From Clostridium ljungdahlii (GTDB lineage Bacteria; Bacillota; Clostridia; Clostridiales; Clostridiaceae), in contig NZ_LITT01000023.1 of assembly GCF_001636845.1 (NCBI RefSeq), positions 1 through 64,000 of the forward strand: a DNA stretch of 64,000 nt, given 5' to 3'. Shown piece by piece: positions 18,112 through 27,964 of this stretch (position 1 is the first letter of the stretch; every line of letters begins with the position of its first letter). The notes under the pieces were generated by a model, which made no database searches, had not been told where the DNA came from, and was given only the letters and a program-made list of their open reading frames with translations. Position numbers and translations under genes: made by a program.

Positions 18112-18946
18112 TTTATCTACTGCAGATATAGTAAAAAAATATGGATTTAAATTTTCAAAAAGCTTGGGACAAAATTTTTTAATAGATAACACAGTATTGG
18201 ATGACATAGTAAATAGTGCTGACATAAATAAGGAGGATCTTATTATAGAAATAGGACCTGGTGTAGGAACTTTAACAAGAGAACTTTTGAAAAAGGCAGG
18301 TAAAGTATGTGCTATTGAATTGGATTCGGATTTAATTCCAATTTTAAAAGAAGAACTAAAAGACTTTAAAAATTTTCAGTTGATACATAAAGATGCACTT
18401 AAAATAGATTTTAATGAGATAATAGATGATGAAAAAAATGTGAAAATTGTTGCGAATTTACCCTACTATGTTACAACTCCTATTATTTCACGATTGTTGA
18501 ATGAAAACTACAATTTTAAGACTCTTACTATAATGATACAAAAAGAAGTAGGAGAGAGAATTGCATCAGAACCTGATTGCAAACAATATGGAGCACTTTC
18601 GATTCTTGTGCAATATTATTGTGATGTTGAAGTAATAAGAAAAGTAAGTCCTCTATCATTTATTCCAAGGCCGAAAGTAGAATCTATAGTTATAAAGCTA
18701 ACCAAACTTGATGAACCTAGAGTTAAGGTGAAAGACGAAAAATTATTTTTTAAAGTAGTAAGATGTTCATTTAATATGAGGAGAAAAACCCTCTGGAATG
18801 CTGTAAAGACTTTAAAAGTTCCTAAAGAAGATATGGAAGCTGCTTTTAAAAAAGCTGAAATTGATGAAAAGAGAAGGGGTGAAACCCTATCTATAGAAGA
18901 GTTTGGAAGATTATCTGATTGTATATATGACATATGTATACATTAA
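18104..18946 (+). CDS. rsmA: 16S rRNA dimethyladenosine transferase
   Basis: RsmA (KsgA) dimethylates two adjacent adenosines in helix 45 of 16S rRNA using S-adenosylmethionine. The 280 residues have [17 protein letters not shown], motif [15 protein letters not shown] near residue 46, the acidic motif II end [11 protein letters not shown], and motif [13 protein letters not shown] near 117, which positions the adenine. The ATG lies inside the 3' end of rnmV behind AAGGAGAAACAC. The gene order rnmV-rsmA is conserved. Confidence 0.97.
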   Translation: MNDLSTADIVKKYGFKFSKSLGQNFLIDNTVLDDIVNSADINKEDLIIEIGPGVGTLTRELLKKAGKVCAIELDSDLIPILKEELKDFKNFQLIHKDALKIDFNEIIDDEKNVKIVANLPYYVTTPIISRLLNENYNFKTLTIMIQKEVGERIASEPDCKQYGALSILVQYYCDVEVIRKVSPLSFIPRPKVESIVIKLTKLDEPRVKVKDEKLFFKVVRCSFNMRRKTLWNAVKTLKVPKEDMEAAFKKAEIDEKRRGETLSIEEFGRLSDCIYDICIH

Positions 18947-19044
18947 AATGCGACATGTTTTTAAAGATAAGTTAAAACTATTTGTTCACTTTTTGAAAGT
19001 TATCTCATATATTATAATGAATATAATATATGGAGGTATAGAAG

Positions 19045-20358
19045 TTGGCACAAAAAAAGAGTTATAGTAGATATTTTATAATATTACAAGAAGATGAAAA
19101 AGGATACTCTTTAGCTTCTGACAAAATTGCTTCAGGATATGCAAAGTTGGAGATGAAAAATGATAAGTGTAAAATATCTTATTATGTACAAAATTTAAAA
19201 AAAGAAAAAACACCCTATTACATGATGCTAATATGTAATAAAAAAGATATAAAAAATATAATCAAAATTGGTGAAATGAACATAGATGATTATGGAAGAG
19301 CAGATATATGTTATGAATATGCTGCAAATGATGTAGCAGGAAGTGGCATAGCTATGGATAAGGTGTCAGGAGCTGCCATAGTGAGAATGGTGGATGATAA
19401 CATAATATCTGTAATGAGCGGGTTTGCAAGTACGGAAATACCTGAGTGGAAAGCATTTCCGGTATCTCAAAATAAAAGCAAAGATTTAGAAGAAACCGAA
19501 GTAAGTGAAGTAGAAAAACCAGAAAAAACTGAAGCAAAGAGTGTATTTGATCAGTATGAGGATATTATAGAGAAAGCCAAAGAAGACGAAGAAGAAGTTA
19601 AAGAAAATATAGAAATAGAAGAAAAAGATTCTTATAGAGAAGAACAAGAAGAAGAAAAAGAAGAGCAAGAGGAATCTGAGAAAGTTAATAAATTGGAAAG
19701 TGAAGAAGAAAATAAAGAAGTTCAAGTAGATGCTGAAGTGATGGAAGAAGAGATTATCGAAGATAACTCAAAATCTAATAATACAGGAAAAAATGAAGAC
19801 AAAAACATAAATTCTAAAGAAAAAAGAAATAATGATAGCTCAATATATGTGGATGAATCCCGATTAAGATGCCATAAAAAATTAAACTTAAATAGATGTC
19901 AGAGAGAATGTGAAAAAGATAATGTACCTAGAAGTTATCCTAAAGGTCCAGAAGGAAAGTTTTTTACACAACTTATGAGTGGCTTTAAGGAAATAAAAGA
20001 TATCAATAAGGAATTAAAAAGGTGTGTATGGAGTAAGGTACCTATAAGTTCTATGGATGATATGTATAATACCACTGATTATAATAAATATTCTTATATA
20101 TATTATCCTATGGTAGGATATTATCCATATATAAAAAAATATAATTATTATTTAGCAGGTTATAAATGTGATAAAAATGACAGGGTAAAATATTTGATAT
20201 ATGGAATTCCAGGAACTAAAAGCAGAAAGGATCAACCTTATGGAGGAAAATCTGGATTTGTTACATGGATACCCCTAAAGGATAAAGATACGATGGGCCA
20301 TTGGCTTATGTTTTATGACTTTAGAGCAAATACTATAGTAATACCTGTTAGAAAGTAA
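19045..20358 (+). CDS. Uncharacterised protein with acidic central region
   Basis: The 437-residue protein has three parts. Residues 1-150 are a folded domain (YSRYFIILQEDEKGYSLA; YYVQNLKKEKTPYYMMLIC). Residues 155-275 are a highly charged Glu/Lys-rich low-complexity region. Residues 280-437 form a Tyr-rich folded domain (YNKYSYIYYPMVGYYPYIK; GHWLMFYDFRANTIVIPV). No catalytic motif, signal peptide or membrane segment is visible. The N-terminal part resembles proteins seen beside spore genes in other clostridia, but this is only an impression. TTG is the start, behind TGGAGG. The next gene begins 15 bases after its stop. Confidence 0.75.
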   Translation: MAQKKSYSRYFIILQEDEKGYSLASDKIASGYAKLEMKNDKCKISYYVQNLKKEKTPYYMMLICNKKDIKNIIKIGEMNIDDYGRADICYEYAANDVAGSGIAMDKVSGAAIVRMVDDNIISVMSGFASTEIPEWKAFPVSQNKSKDLEETEVSEVEKPEKTEAKSVFDQYEDIIEKAKEDEEEVKENIEIEEKDSYREEQEEEKEEQEESEKVNKLESEEENKEVQVDAEVMEEEIIEDNSKSNNTGKNEDKNINSKEKRNNDSSIYVDESRLRCHKKLNLNRCQRECEKDNVPRSYPKGPEGKFFTQLMSGFKEIKDINKELKRCVWSKVPISSMDDMYNTTDYNKYSYIYYPMVGYYPYIKKYNYYLAGYKCDKNDRVKYLIYGIPGTKSRKDQPYGGKSGFVTWIPLKDKDTMGHWLMFYDFRANTIVIPVRK

Positions 20359-20373
20359 TATTGGTCACTTATT

Positions 20374-20958
20374 ATGAGATTAATAGTGATAAATAAAAAA
20401 AAAATTGGGGTTACTATAATTATAATAGGACTTATGATAGTGCTTTTAGGACTTGAAAAAAATTTTGATATGAGACTAAAGTTTACAGCTCTTATTCAAA
20501 ATAATATGGAATCTCTTACTCAATATAAAGGTCTAGAAGGCAGGCTGCTGTATAAACTGCCATCACGGTGGACCTGTAGAAATCAGGACACATTTGGGGA
20601 TGAAATATTATATCATAGTGATTTTAAGAGTGATGACAATGCGATAAATGGTTTTGTTGAAGTATGGAATTTAAAAGGTGACTTAAAATTATTTTTACAA
20701 AATAGTAAGAGTATATCCCAAAAACAAAATTTGTACAAAGACTATTCTATAAAACAAATTTATATGAATGGTAGGAAAGGATATTTACTTAAGTATACAA
20801 TTACAAAGGAAATCGGAGATAGTTATAAGTGTATAGAATACTTTACAGAAGAAGGAAAACAATTTTGCAGATTTTCTTTTTTTGTAAAAGAATCAAATTT
20901 CAAAGAAAACATGCCTACTATATTTGAGGTTATTGTTAAAACTTTAGAATATAATTAG
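20374..20958 (+). CDS. Membrane-anchored hypothetical protein
   Basis: 194 residues with one N-terminal membrane helix (IGVTIIIIGLMIVLLGLE, about residues 12-29) and an extracytoplasmic-type domain with PSRWTCRNQDTFGDEILY, then alternating strands and a helix near the end. The layout resembles PsbP-like or similar small exported domains, but no family is certain. It follows the 437-residue protein after 15 bases and is followed by a clear terminator, so the two probably form one operon. Confidence 0.7.
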   Translation: MRLIVINKKKIGVTIIIIGLMIVLLGLEKNFDMRLKFTALIQNNMESLTQYKGLEGRLLYKLPSRWTCRNQDTFGDEILYHSDFKSDDNAINGFVEVWNLKGDLKLFLQNSKSISQKQNLYKDYSIKQIYMNGRKGYLLKYTITKEIGDSYKCIEYFTEEGKQFCRFSFFVKESNFKENMPTIFEVIVKTLEYN

Positions 20959-20972
20959 AAAATATAAGGTTT

Positions 20973-21010
20973 ATCCCCTTCAGGTTTATTATATGAAAGG
21001 GGATTTTTTT
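20973..21010 (+). terminator. Terminator of the 19.0-21.0 kb operon
   Basis: ATCCCCTT (20973-20980) pairs with AAGGGGAT (20997-21004), followed by seven T residues in TTTTTTT context. Confidence 0.85.
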
Positions 21011-21147
21011 ATACTAATTATGGTATAATAATCATAGATTTCATTAAGATAGAAAGGGGTGAGAATCCCTCGCTGAAGACTAGAATGTATTTGTAAATAT
21101 AATTTTTGCATATTGAATTCTTGAAAATTCTGCAGTGGGTGAAAAAA

Positions 21148-21996
21148 TTGGATAAGACTATCAAAAAAAGATTAAATATATTTATAATATCCTGCATTTT
21201 AATACCTGTGACCTTATTGTGTGGATGTAGTAAATTGGATCAATTAAAAGTTAAGGCAGGTTTAAAAAATTCGGATTTTGAATATATGAAACAGCAGGGA
21301 AAAGTTAAACAGGTAATTATTCAAAATACAAGGGATCAGGGATTTAAATTTGTAGTTACTGATCAAAGTACCATTAAAAATTTGTACGATATACTATCTT
21401 CTGCTAAAAAAGTATCAAAAAAATCATCGTTGGATCCTGATTATGTATTTGAAATAGATGAAGGAAACAATAAAGTTCACAAGTTTAGTTATATAGCGGG
21501 ACTTGATAAGAAAGATTTAGGGAATCTCTATAGCAAAGGTCAGGCATATATAGTATCAAATAGAATAGACAACGATATGATAAATAATTTTTGGAATACA
21601 AGGATGCCGCCAAGTGACTTTAAATCAGTGTACTATGGGTCCATAATGGATACATTAAATAAATATTTTAGTGAAAAAGATAAAACTAAGAAAATAGGAA
21701 TAAATTTAAAAGATGACATAGATGCCCAAAGATTTATACTTTCTACTGAACAGGAAGAATTTAAATCAGATCTTACTAGTAAATTTAAAAATGCAAACAT
21801 TGGAAATAATGATGAAGATAATTATGATGTGTGGGTAACAATAAAAACAGAAGGTTATAAATCCACATTGTATAAAATGACTGTTACATTTTTTGATAGA
21901 CAAAATCAAAGTGAGAAGGTTTATTATGTACAGGATACATACAGTAGTGGCGGATGGAACAAGAGCATATCGGAAAATAAGCCTAATGGTTTTTAA
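21148..21996 (+). CDS. Putative lipoprotein of unknown function
   Basis: From the TTG at 21148 the protein has a short basic N-terminus, a hydrophobic stretch (LNIFIISCILIPVTLL) and a lipobox LLCGC, so it is probably a lipid-anchored exported protein of about 282 residues. The mature part is mixed alpha/beta without a recognised motif. GGGTGA lies five bases ahead of the TTG. An in-frame open stretch back to 21106 lacks an SD site. It is followed by the Mrp-type gene after 63 bases. Clostridial proteins of this type are usually listed as hypothetical. Confidence 0.7.
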   Translation: MDKTIKKRLNIFIISCILIPVTLLCGCSKLDQLKVKAGLKNSDFEYMKQQGKVKQVIIQNTRDQGFKFVVTDQSTIKNLYDILSSAKKVSKKSSLDPDYVFEIDEGNNKVHKFSYIAGLDKKDLGNLYSKGQAYIVSNRIDNDMINNFWNTRMPPSDFKSVYYGSIMDTLNKYFSEKDKTKKIGINLKDDIDAQRFILSTEQEEFKSDLTSKFKNANIGNNDEDNYDVWVTIKTEGYKSTLYKMTVTFFDRQNQSEKVYYVQDTYSSGGWNKSISENKPNGF

Positions 21997-22059
21997 AAAT
22001 ATAGGAAATGTTGCTTAAAATTTAATGTGGATTAACTATATAAAAGGAGGAAAAATGAT

Positions 22060-22908
22060 TTGAGTAATTGCGATGGTTGTTCAAGTAAATCACAGTGCAG
22101 TAAAGATGATAAAGGTGGATGTAAATACATATTGCCTAAGTATGGAGACATAAAGCATATAATAGGTATTATGAGTGGAAAAGGTGGAGTAGGTAAGTCT
22201 ACAGTTACGGGAATATTAGCATCAAAATTAAGAAACTCTGGATATAAGGTGGGAGTACTTGATGGAGATATAACAGGTCCATCTATGCCTAGATTTTTTG
22301 GAATAAACGATAAAAGGGCTGATATACTACAAGTGGGGGAAAGTGAAGAAATAAAGTTTTCTCCAGTAGAATCTTCTTCAGGAATAAAAGTTATATCATT
22401 AAATCTTTTAACAGAAGAGGAAGAACAACCTGTTATATGGAGGGCACCTATGATAACAGGAGTGTTAAAACAGATGTATTCAGATACAAGTTGGGGAGAA
22501 TTAGATTATTTGCTTATAGATATGCCTCCAGGTACTGGAGATGTAGCTCTTACTGTGATGCAGGAAATTCCAATGGAAGGTGTTATAATAGTATCTACTC
22601 CTCAGGACATGGTATCTATGATAGTAAAAAAGGTTGTTATAATGGCAGAAGACCTAAAGGTAAATATATTAGGTGTAGTAGAGAATATGTCCTATGTTAA
22701 ATGTGGAAAATGTGGTGAAAAAGTAAGGCTATTTAGTGAAAATTCAGCGAAAGAACAAGCTGATTACCTTGGATTAGAACTTCTTGCTGAAATGCCAATA
22801 AATTCTGATCTGGTAAAAAATATGGAAGCTAAAAAGGCAGAAGAATACATATCAAATTCATTGGAATATAATGATTTACTTAATAACTTTATAAAAAAAT
22901 TAAAATAG
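22060..22908 (+). CDS. Mrp/NBP35 family P-loop ATPase
   Basis: A 282-residue ATP-binding protein of the Mrp (ApbC/NBP35) family, which carries Fe-S clusters to target proteins in the cytoplasm. Key features are the N-terminal cysteines C4, C7, C13 and C21, the deviant Walker A MSGKGGVGKST near residue 38, DGDITGPSMPRFFG, LIDMPPGTGD, and the paired CGKCGEK near residue 210 expected to bridge a cluster between subunits. The TTG at 22060 is preferred over the ATG five bases earlier, which is followed at once by a stop. AGGAGG precedes it. A 4Fe-4S ferredoxin gene follows. Confidence 0.93.
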   Translation: MSNCDGCSSKSQCSKDDKGGCKYILPKYGDIKHIIGIMSGKGGVGKSTVTGILASKLRNSGYKVGVLDGDITGPSMPRFFGINDKRADILQVGESEEIKFSPVESSSGIKVISLNLLTEEEEQPVIWRAPMITGVLKQMYSDTSWGELDYLLIDMPPGTGDVALTVMQEIPMEGVIIVSTPQDMVSMIVKKVVIMAEDLKVNILGVVENMSYVKCGKCGEKVRLFSENSAKEQADYLGLELLAEMPINSDLVKNMEAKKAEEYISNSLEYNDLLNNFIKKLK

Positions 22909-23002
22909 AAATTATTATAATAAGCATTATTTTTGGGATAATATAAGGTGTACTTTAAAGTAACTAATTATATAGCGAGGAGTGAAAACTTGTTATTAAT
23001 AA

Positions 23003-23203
<201 letters not shown>

Positions 23204-23208
23204 GAAAA

Positions 23209-23238
23209 GGGGATTATGTAAAAAATTACATAATCCCC
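23209..23238. terminator. Palindromic hairpin after the ferredoxin gene
   Basis: GGGGATTATGTAA and its reverse complement flank a few A residues. The T-run after it is poor, so it may terminate weakly or only stabilise the mRNA end. Confidence 0.55.
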
Positions 23239-23304
23239 TAAACTTTCAAAAACTATTTGTGATAAAAATGTACCACAGTTTTTCATACAGCATATCAATT
23301 AGGA

Positions 23305-23490
23305 TTAAAACAAAACTGGATGCTGGTTATACTTGTCATTTAATGTAACTTCAGATATGGGATGAATGTTTATCCTATCACCTATTCTAGAATCGGGTGG
23401 TAAATGAGTAGTCCCTACGCTAGCAGTAGTACCATCTTGAAAACTTACAAGTGCGTCTGTAATATTCATATCAATTATTTTGCCGATCAT
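23305..23490 (-). CDS. Small hypothetical protein
   Basis: Sixty-one residues, predicted mostly beta (MIGKIIDMNITDALVSFQDG, then ASVGTTHLPPDSRIGDRI). The small OB- or SH3-like strand pattern is similar to short clostridial proteins of unknown function. TTAGGAGGACTTTC precedes the ATG. It stands alone between the ferredoxin and nrdD and points the other way. Confidence 0.7.
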   Translation of the reverse strand: MIGKIIDMNITDALVSFQDGTTASVGTTHLPPDSRIGDRINIHPISEVTLNDKYNQHPVLF

Positions 23491-23652
23491 GAAAGTCCTC
23501 CTAAAGATAAGATTATATGTGTTATTTTTATCTATATTTTTAAATATTATTCCTAGAAATTTTATCTTATAGGTATTTGATGCATTTCAATTAAAAAGTG
23601 TGCTTTATAGGTTTTTATAGGTTTAAAGTAAAAATAAAGCTCAATTTATAAA

Positions 23653-23681
23653 TTGCTTTTTTATATATGGCAAGGTATAAT
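23653..23681 (+). promoter_or_regulatory. Probable nrdD promoter
   Basis: TTGCTT (23653-23658), a 17-base spacer and TATAAT (23676-23681). The -35 is imperfect and the -10 is perfect. No NrdR box was recognised. Confidence 0.6.
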
Positions 23682-23725
23682 AATCAAGTCGTTTATACAA
23701 TATATAGTAGTTGGGAGGAAAGCGT

Positions 23726-25831
23726 ATGCTACATGTTGTGAAAAGAGATGGTAGAAAGGTTCCCTTTGATTCCATTAAGATAACCAATGCCATAAAAGGA
23801 TCTTGTGATGAAATAGGTTTTGATTTAAAAGAAAGTGAATTTATTGATTTAACTCAGAAGGTCACAGAAAATATAGAAAATCTTAATCTTAAGGAAGTAA
23901 ATGTAGAAGATATACAGAATATAGTTGAAGAAGTACTTATGAAGAAAGGCTATGTTAAAATTGGATTAGCTTATTCAAATTATAGAAGAGAACGAAATGA
24001 TATAAGGGAAATAAAGTCTGATCTTATGAAGGCTATTGATAAAATAGGAGTTCAAACAGACAGAGATAATGCAAATGTTGGAAATAACTTTAGTGCCAAG
24101 CTCTTGAGGATTGCCAGTGAGTCTAACAAGTGGCATAATTTAGCTACTATGCCTAAACATTTAGCTAAGGCTCATGAAAATGGTGATATATATTATCATG
24201 ACTTAGATTCTTATAACTTAACTGTAAATTGCCTTCATATACCAACAAAGGAAATGCTTTTAGATGGATTTAATACAGGATATGGAAACATAAGAACTCC
24301 TAAGAGAATAGAATCTGCTGCAGAACTTTCTTGTATATTACTGCAGTCAGCACAAAATGATATGTTTGGTGGACAGTCTCACCCGGATTTCGATAATGAT
24401 ATGGCTATTTTTGTTGAACCTACAAGAAGGGAAATATTAAAGAACCTCAAGGAAATGAGAGTAGAAGAGGAAAAAATAAAGGATATTTCTGAAAAGAAAT
24501 TAAGAAGAAGTATAGAGCAGGCTATGCAGGGAATAATCTATAATCTTAATACCATGCATTCTAGGGCAGGATCACAGGTACCTTTTAGTTCACTAAACAT
24601 AGGTATACCAACCTCAAAGGATGCAGCTCTTGTATGTGAGGTATTTTTGACGGAATATGAAAAAGGACTTGGAAGAGGAGAACAACCTATATTTCCTAAT
24701 ATAATATTTAGGGTTAAAAAAGGCGTAAATAAAAATCAAGAAGATCCTTATTATTATTTATTTAAAATTGCATGCAGGGTAGCTTCAAAGAGAATGAATC
24801 CTACTTTTATGAATTTAGATGCTGATTTTAATAAAGCATATTATGATAAAGGTGTAATACCTGCAACTATGGGATGCCGTACTTATGTCTGCTCAAATGT
24901 AAATGGAGATCCAGGGGTGAAGGGTAGAGGTAATATAGCTCCTGTTACTATTAATTTACCTAGGCTTGGAATTTTATCTAAGGGAAATACAAATAAATTC
25001 TTTGAATTATTACAAGGAAAATTAGAGTTAGCAAAGGAATCTTTAATGCACAGATATGGCATTTTAAAGAGACTCAGAGTTAAAGATTTACCTTTTGTAG
25101 CAGGTCAGAAACTTATGAAAGGTGCGGAGAACTTAAAGTCAGAAGATTCGATAGAACCAATATTGAAACAGGGTACTTGGGCTATTGGGTTTATAGGACT
25201 TGCTGAAACATTAATTGCATTAACTGGGAGACACCATGGTGAGGATGAGAGTTCAAGAGAACTTGGGATAAAGATAATTACATATATAAGGAATTATACA
25301 GATAAGCTTATAGAGGAAACACATTTAAATTGGAGCTGCTATGCTACACCAGCCGAAGGATTAAGTGGAAAGTTTATAGTACATGATAAGAAAATATTTG
25401 GAGAAATACCTGGAGTTACAGACAAAGAGTATTATACTAATTCTTACCATATACCTGTAGGATATCCAATATCTATAAAAGACAAAATTGATATAGAGGC
25501 TCCTTATCACAAACTTTGTAATGGAGGTCACATAAGTTATATAGAAGTTGATGATTATCCATCAGAAGAGGTTGTTAAAAGTATAATTGACTATGCTTAT
25601 GATAATACGAATATAAGTTATATAGGGATAAACTTTCACATAAGGTATTGTAAGGAATGCGGAACTTATATGCATGGGGAAGATGTCTGCCCTAAATGTG
25701 GAGGCAACAATATACAAGGTATATCAAGGGTTACAGGATATTTATCTTTGGATGAAAGATTTGGAGAAGGTAAGACAGCAGAAAGAAGAGATAGAATATC
25801 CCAGGGAAGCAATAAACATGTATATTGTTAA
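23726..25831 (+). CDS. nrdD: Anaerobic ribonucleoside-triphosphate reductase
   Basis: The class III ribonucleotide reductase makes deoxynucleotides without oxygen, using a glycyl radical. About 701 residues: an N-terminal ATP cone (VVKRDGRKVPFDSIKITNAI), the catalytic barrel with GCRTYVCSNVNGDPG, a C-terminal zinc site CKECGTYMHGEDVCPKCGG near residue 642, and the glycyl-radical loop RVTGYLS near 671. The ATG at 23726 is used because GGGAGGAAAG precedes it. The upstream TTG would lie in the SD site. nrdG follows after 46 bases. Confidence 0.97.
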   Translation: MLHVVKRDGRKVPFDSIKITNAIKGSCDEIGFDLKESEFIDLTQKVTENIENLNLKEVNVEDIQNIVEEVLMKKGYVKIGLAYSNYRRERNDIREIKSDLMKAIDKIGVQTDRDNANVGNNFSAKLLRIASESNKWHNLATMPKHLAKAHENGDIYYHDLDSYNLTVNCLHIPTKEMLLDGFNTGYGNIRTPKRIESAAELSCILLQSAQNDMFGGQSHPDFDNDMAIFVEPTRREILKNLKEMRVEEEKIKDISEKKLRRSIEQAMQGIIYNLNTMHSRAGSQVPFSSLNIGIPTSKDAALVCEVFLTEYEKGLGRGEQPIFPNIIFRVKKGVNKNQEDPYYYLFKIACRVASKRMNPTFMNLDADFNKAYYDKGVIPATMGCRTYVCSNVNGDPGVKGRGNIAPVTINLPRLGILSKGNTNKFFELLQGKLELAKESLMHRYGILKRLRVKDLPFVAGQKLMKGAENLKSEDSIEPILKQGTWAIGFIGLAETLIALTGRHHGEDESSRELGIKIITYIRNYTDKLIEETHLNWSCYATPAEGLSGKFIVHDKKIFGEIPGVTDKEYYTNSYHIPVGYPISIKDKIDIEAPYHKLCNGGHISYIEVDDYPSEEVVKSIIDYAYDNTNISYIGINFHIRYCKECGTYMHGEDVCPKCGGNNIQGISRVTGYLSLDERFGEGKTAERRDRISQGSNKHVYC

Positions 25832-25877
25832 AGCCTAGTAGTTAACTAATCCAATGTATAAAAAGGAGGAAAAATCA

Positions 25878-26387
25878 ATGGGGGGCAAAAAAATTAGATT
25901 GGCAGGTATTGCTTATGAGAGCCTAGTTAATGGCCCTGGAATGAGACGGGTATTTTTTGCTCAGGGATGTAGACATAACTGTAAAGGATGTTTTAACCCA
26001 TCTACCCATGACTTTAAAGGCGGTCAGCTAAAAGATATAGATAAACTGGTTTGCGATATTAAAGATAATCCTATGGTAAGTGGAGTTACATTTTCAGGTG
26101 GTGACCCATTTGAACAACCTGAAGAATTTGCATACATGGCTGCTAAAATTAAAGAATTAAATTTAAATATATGGTGTTATACAGGGTACACTTTTGAATC
26201 TATAGTTAATGGCTCAGATACGGCAAGGAAATGTCTTTTAAATAATGTAGATGTGCTAGTGGATGGAAAATTTGAAGAGAACAATAAAGATACAAAATTA
26301 AAATTTAAAGGATCCAGTAATCAAAGAATTATTGATGTAAAGAAGAGTTTAGATTCCAATGATATAGTAGTATTGATTTTTAGTTGA
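25878..26387 (+). CDS. nrdG: Anaerobic ribonucleotide reductase activating protein
   Basis: Radical SAM enzyme that generates the glycyl radical on NrdD. About 169 residues, with the CxxxCxxC cluster motif C31, C35, C38 in FFAQGCRHNCKGCFNP and the SAM-binding FSGGDPFEQPEE near residue 71. The ATG at 25878 follows AAGGAGGAAAAATCA. An in-frame ATG at 25854 lies upstream of that SD site and is less likely. Cotranscribed with nrdD. An ArsR-type regulator follows. Confidence 0.96.
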   Translation: MGGKKIRLAGIAYESLVNGPGMRRVFFAQGCRHNCKGCFNPSTHDFKGGQLKDIDKLVCDIKDNPMVSGVTFSGGDPFEQPEEFAYMAAKIKELNLNIWCYTGYTFESIVNGSDTARKCLLNNVDVLVDGKFEENNKDTKLKFKGSSNQRIIDVKKSLDSNDIVVLIFS

Positions 26388-26437
26388 AAAACTTTAGCTA
26401 AATATATTATAATACTTCATGACGAGGAGTTGATAAT

Positions 26438-26803
26438 ATGAATAACAATTCGGAAATTGAAGTTTGCTCTTGCACTGAAATTCATAAGGATTGCATAGAA
26501 TGTGTCAGAAAAAGTATGTTGGATGAAAAGACTTTTATGGATTTATCAGCACTTTTTAAAGTGCTGGGGGATTATACAAGAATTAAGATTATATATGCAT
26601 TATTTAAAAAGGAATTATGTGTTTGTGATATTACAGAAATACTTCAAATGAGTCAGTCCGCAATATCTCATCAGCTTAGGATTTTAAAGACTGCAAGGCT
26701 AGTTAAGTTTAGAAGAGAGGGAAAGTCAGTGTATTATTCCCTAGATGATGAGCATATAAATAAGTTGCTTAATGCAGGATTAGAACATGTAGAACATAAT
26801 TAG
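26438..26803 (+). CDS. ArsR/SmtB (CadC-like) metal-responsive repressor
   Basis: A 121-residue winged-helix regulator. Metal-binding candidates are C10/C12 and C19/C22 at the N-terminus and the classical alpha-3 box ELCVCD (C61, C63, D64). A possible alpha-5 site is DDEHIN near the end with EHVEH. This set resembles CadC, which releases DNA on binding cadmium, lead or zinc. The recognition helix is MSQSAISHQLRILKTA. No efflux pump or metallochaperone follows, so its target must lie elsewhere, or it acts on the nrd genes upstream. That last idea is only inference. Confidence 0.88.
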   Translation: MNNNSEIEVCSCTEIHKDCIECVRKSMLDEKTFMDLSALFKVLGDYTRIKIIYALFKKELCVCDITEILQMSQSAISHQLRILKTARLVKFRREGKSVYYSLDDEHINKLLNAGLEHVEHN

Positions 26804-26828
26804 AGTGTAGTTATATAGTGCTTCAAAA

Positions 26829-27059
26829 CAAAAAATAAACTTATACTCCGCATATTTTTACAACCACAAGCACGGCTAAATATTTTGATAAGTCTAGATA
26901 GAAAATTTATAAAAACCTAAGGACTTTTGAAAACTCGTACCTCAAACAATTCAAAAGTCCTAAGCTTTTTCATAAATTTTCTAACAAGACTTATACACAA
27001 AATATTTAGATGTGCTTGTTTATTGTAAAAATATTTCTGCGTATAAGTTTATTTTTTTA
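26829..27059. repeat. 230-nt foldback (inverted-repeat) element
   Basis: Two arms of about 105 bases (about 26829-26932 and 26949-27059) are imperfect reverse complements, roughly 85 percent by eye. Matching blocks include AAATAAACTTATAC, ATATTTTTACAA, CTAAATATTTTG, AGAAAATTTAT and AGGACTTTTGAA. The loop carries ACTCGTACCTCAAAC. There is no coding capacity. It could be a miniature mobile element or a very stable RNA hairpin. Confidence 0.7.
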
Positions 27060-27178
27060 GTTATGGATTCGTATAATAAAGACACAAATTTAAGAACTTT
27101 ATAAGTAAGCCCCTGTGTATATGTCAATTTTTCACGTAGAGGTCCTGTACAAACAAAAGGTTAATTTATATTAATAAG

Positions 27179-27811
27179 TTACTTAAAGTTAAGAATTTTA
27201 ACTAGATTAAAGTCTTCAGGTTTGTGATCTAGAATTAATGTATTGCTTTCAATTCTTTCTGTATTTTTCATATATTTAAGAAATTTTTCTAATCCATCTA
27301 ATTCAAAAGTTAACTGAGAAGTTTTATAATGCATTGGAATTACTATATGGCTATTGATGGATTTTGCAAGCTCAGCAGCCTCTTTTCCATCTATAGTGAA
27401 ATTTCCTCCGATGGGAATCAAAAGCACATCTATAGAACCTAAACTTTTTATCTCTTCTGGAGATAATACATATCCAACGTCTCCGAGATGACATATCCTA
27501 TAATCATCCATTTCAATGATAAATATTATATTTTCACCTCGTTTTGCACCTTTAACTTTATCGTGATAAGAAGGTATACCATAGATAGGTATATCGCATA
27601 AGTTAAAAGAACCTATTTTATTTATAATATGTTTGTAGTTTATCTTTTCTGTATAACAGTGATCAAAATGATTATGACTTATTGTAACTACATCAACATC
27701 TCCTTCAAAAACTGTATATCCTACAGTTTCATCAAAAGGATCTGTTAAAAGTTTTCTACCTTTTGAGTCTTCAAATAAAAAACTTGAATGACCAAGCCAT
27801 CTTATTTTCAT
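27179..27811 (-). CDS. Metallo-beta-lactamase fold hydrolase
   Basis: A 210-residue MBL-fold protein of the UPF0173/YtkL-like branch. It begins MKIRWLGHSSFLFEDSKGRK, typical of that group, and contains the metal motif SHNHFDHCY near residue 45, a GDVGY Asp near 115 and a C-terminal MHYKTS with the last His. The substrate is unknown. Relatives act as phosphodiesterases or lactonases. AAAGGGGTGACATTCT precedes the ATG. No partner is evident. The upstream amidase is divergent. Confidence 0.88.
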   Translation of the reverse strand: MKIRWLGHSSFLFEDSKGRKLLTDPFDETVGYTVFEGDVDVVTISHNHFDHCYTEKINYKHIINKIGSFNLCDIPIYGIPSYHDKVKGAKRGENIIFIIEMDDYRICHLGDVGYVLSPEEIKSLGSIDVLLIPIGGNFTIDGKEAAELAKSINSHIVIPMHYKTSQLTFELDGLEKFLKYMKNTERIESNTLILDHKPEDFNLVKILNFK

Positions 27812-27964
27812 AGAATGTCACCCCTTTGTAAAATATGTTTTAATTATTTTAAATTAATATGTTGATATAACAATTTTTAAGTACAAAATTCTTATTTTTT
27901 ATACTATAATTATACTAGTATATGTTATACTAAGGCAATTATTCTGCTGAACGGGGGTCATTAT

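Noticed and set aside
21056-21090. Cobalamin-riboswitch-like fragment GGGTGAGAATCCC
   Set aside because: Only a short hairpin resembles part of the motif. The rest of the aptamer is missing and the downstream gene is an unrelated lipoprotein.
26438-26803. ArsR-type gene as part of a metal-resistance operon
   Set aside because: No efflux ATPase, cation transporter or arsenate reductase gene follows. A foldback element and a convergent hydrolase gene lie downstream.
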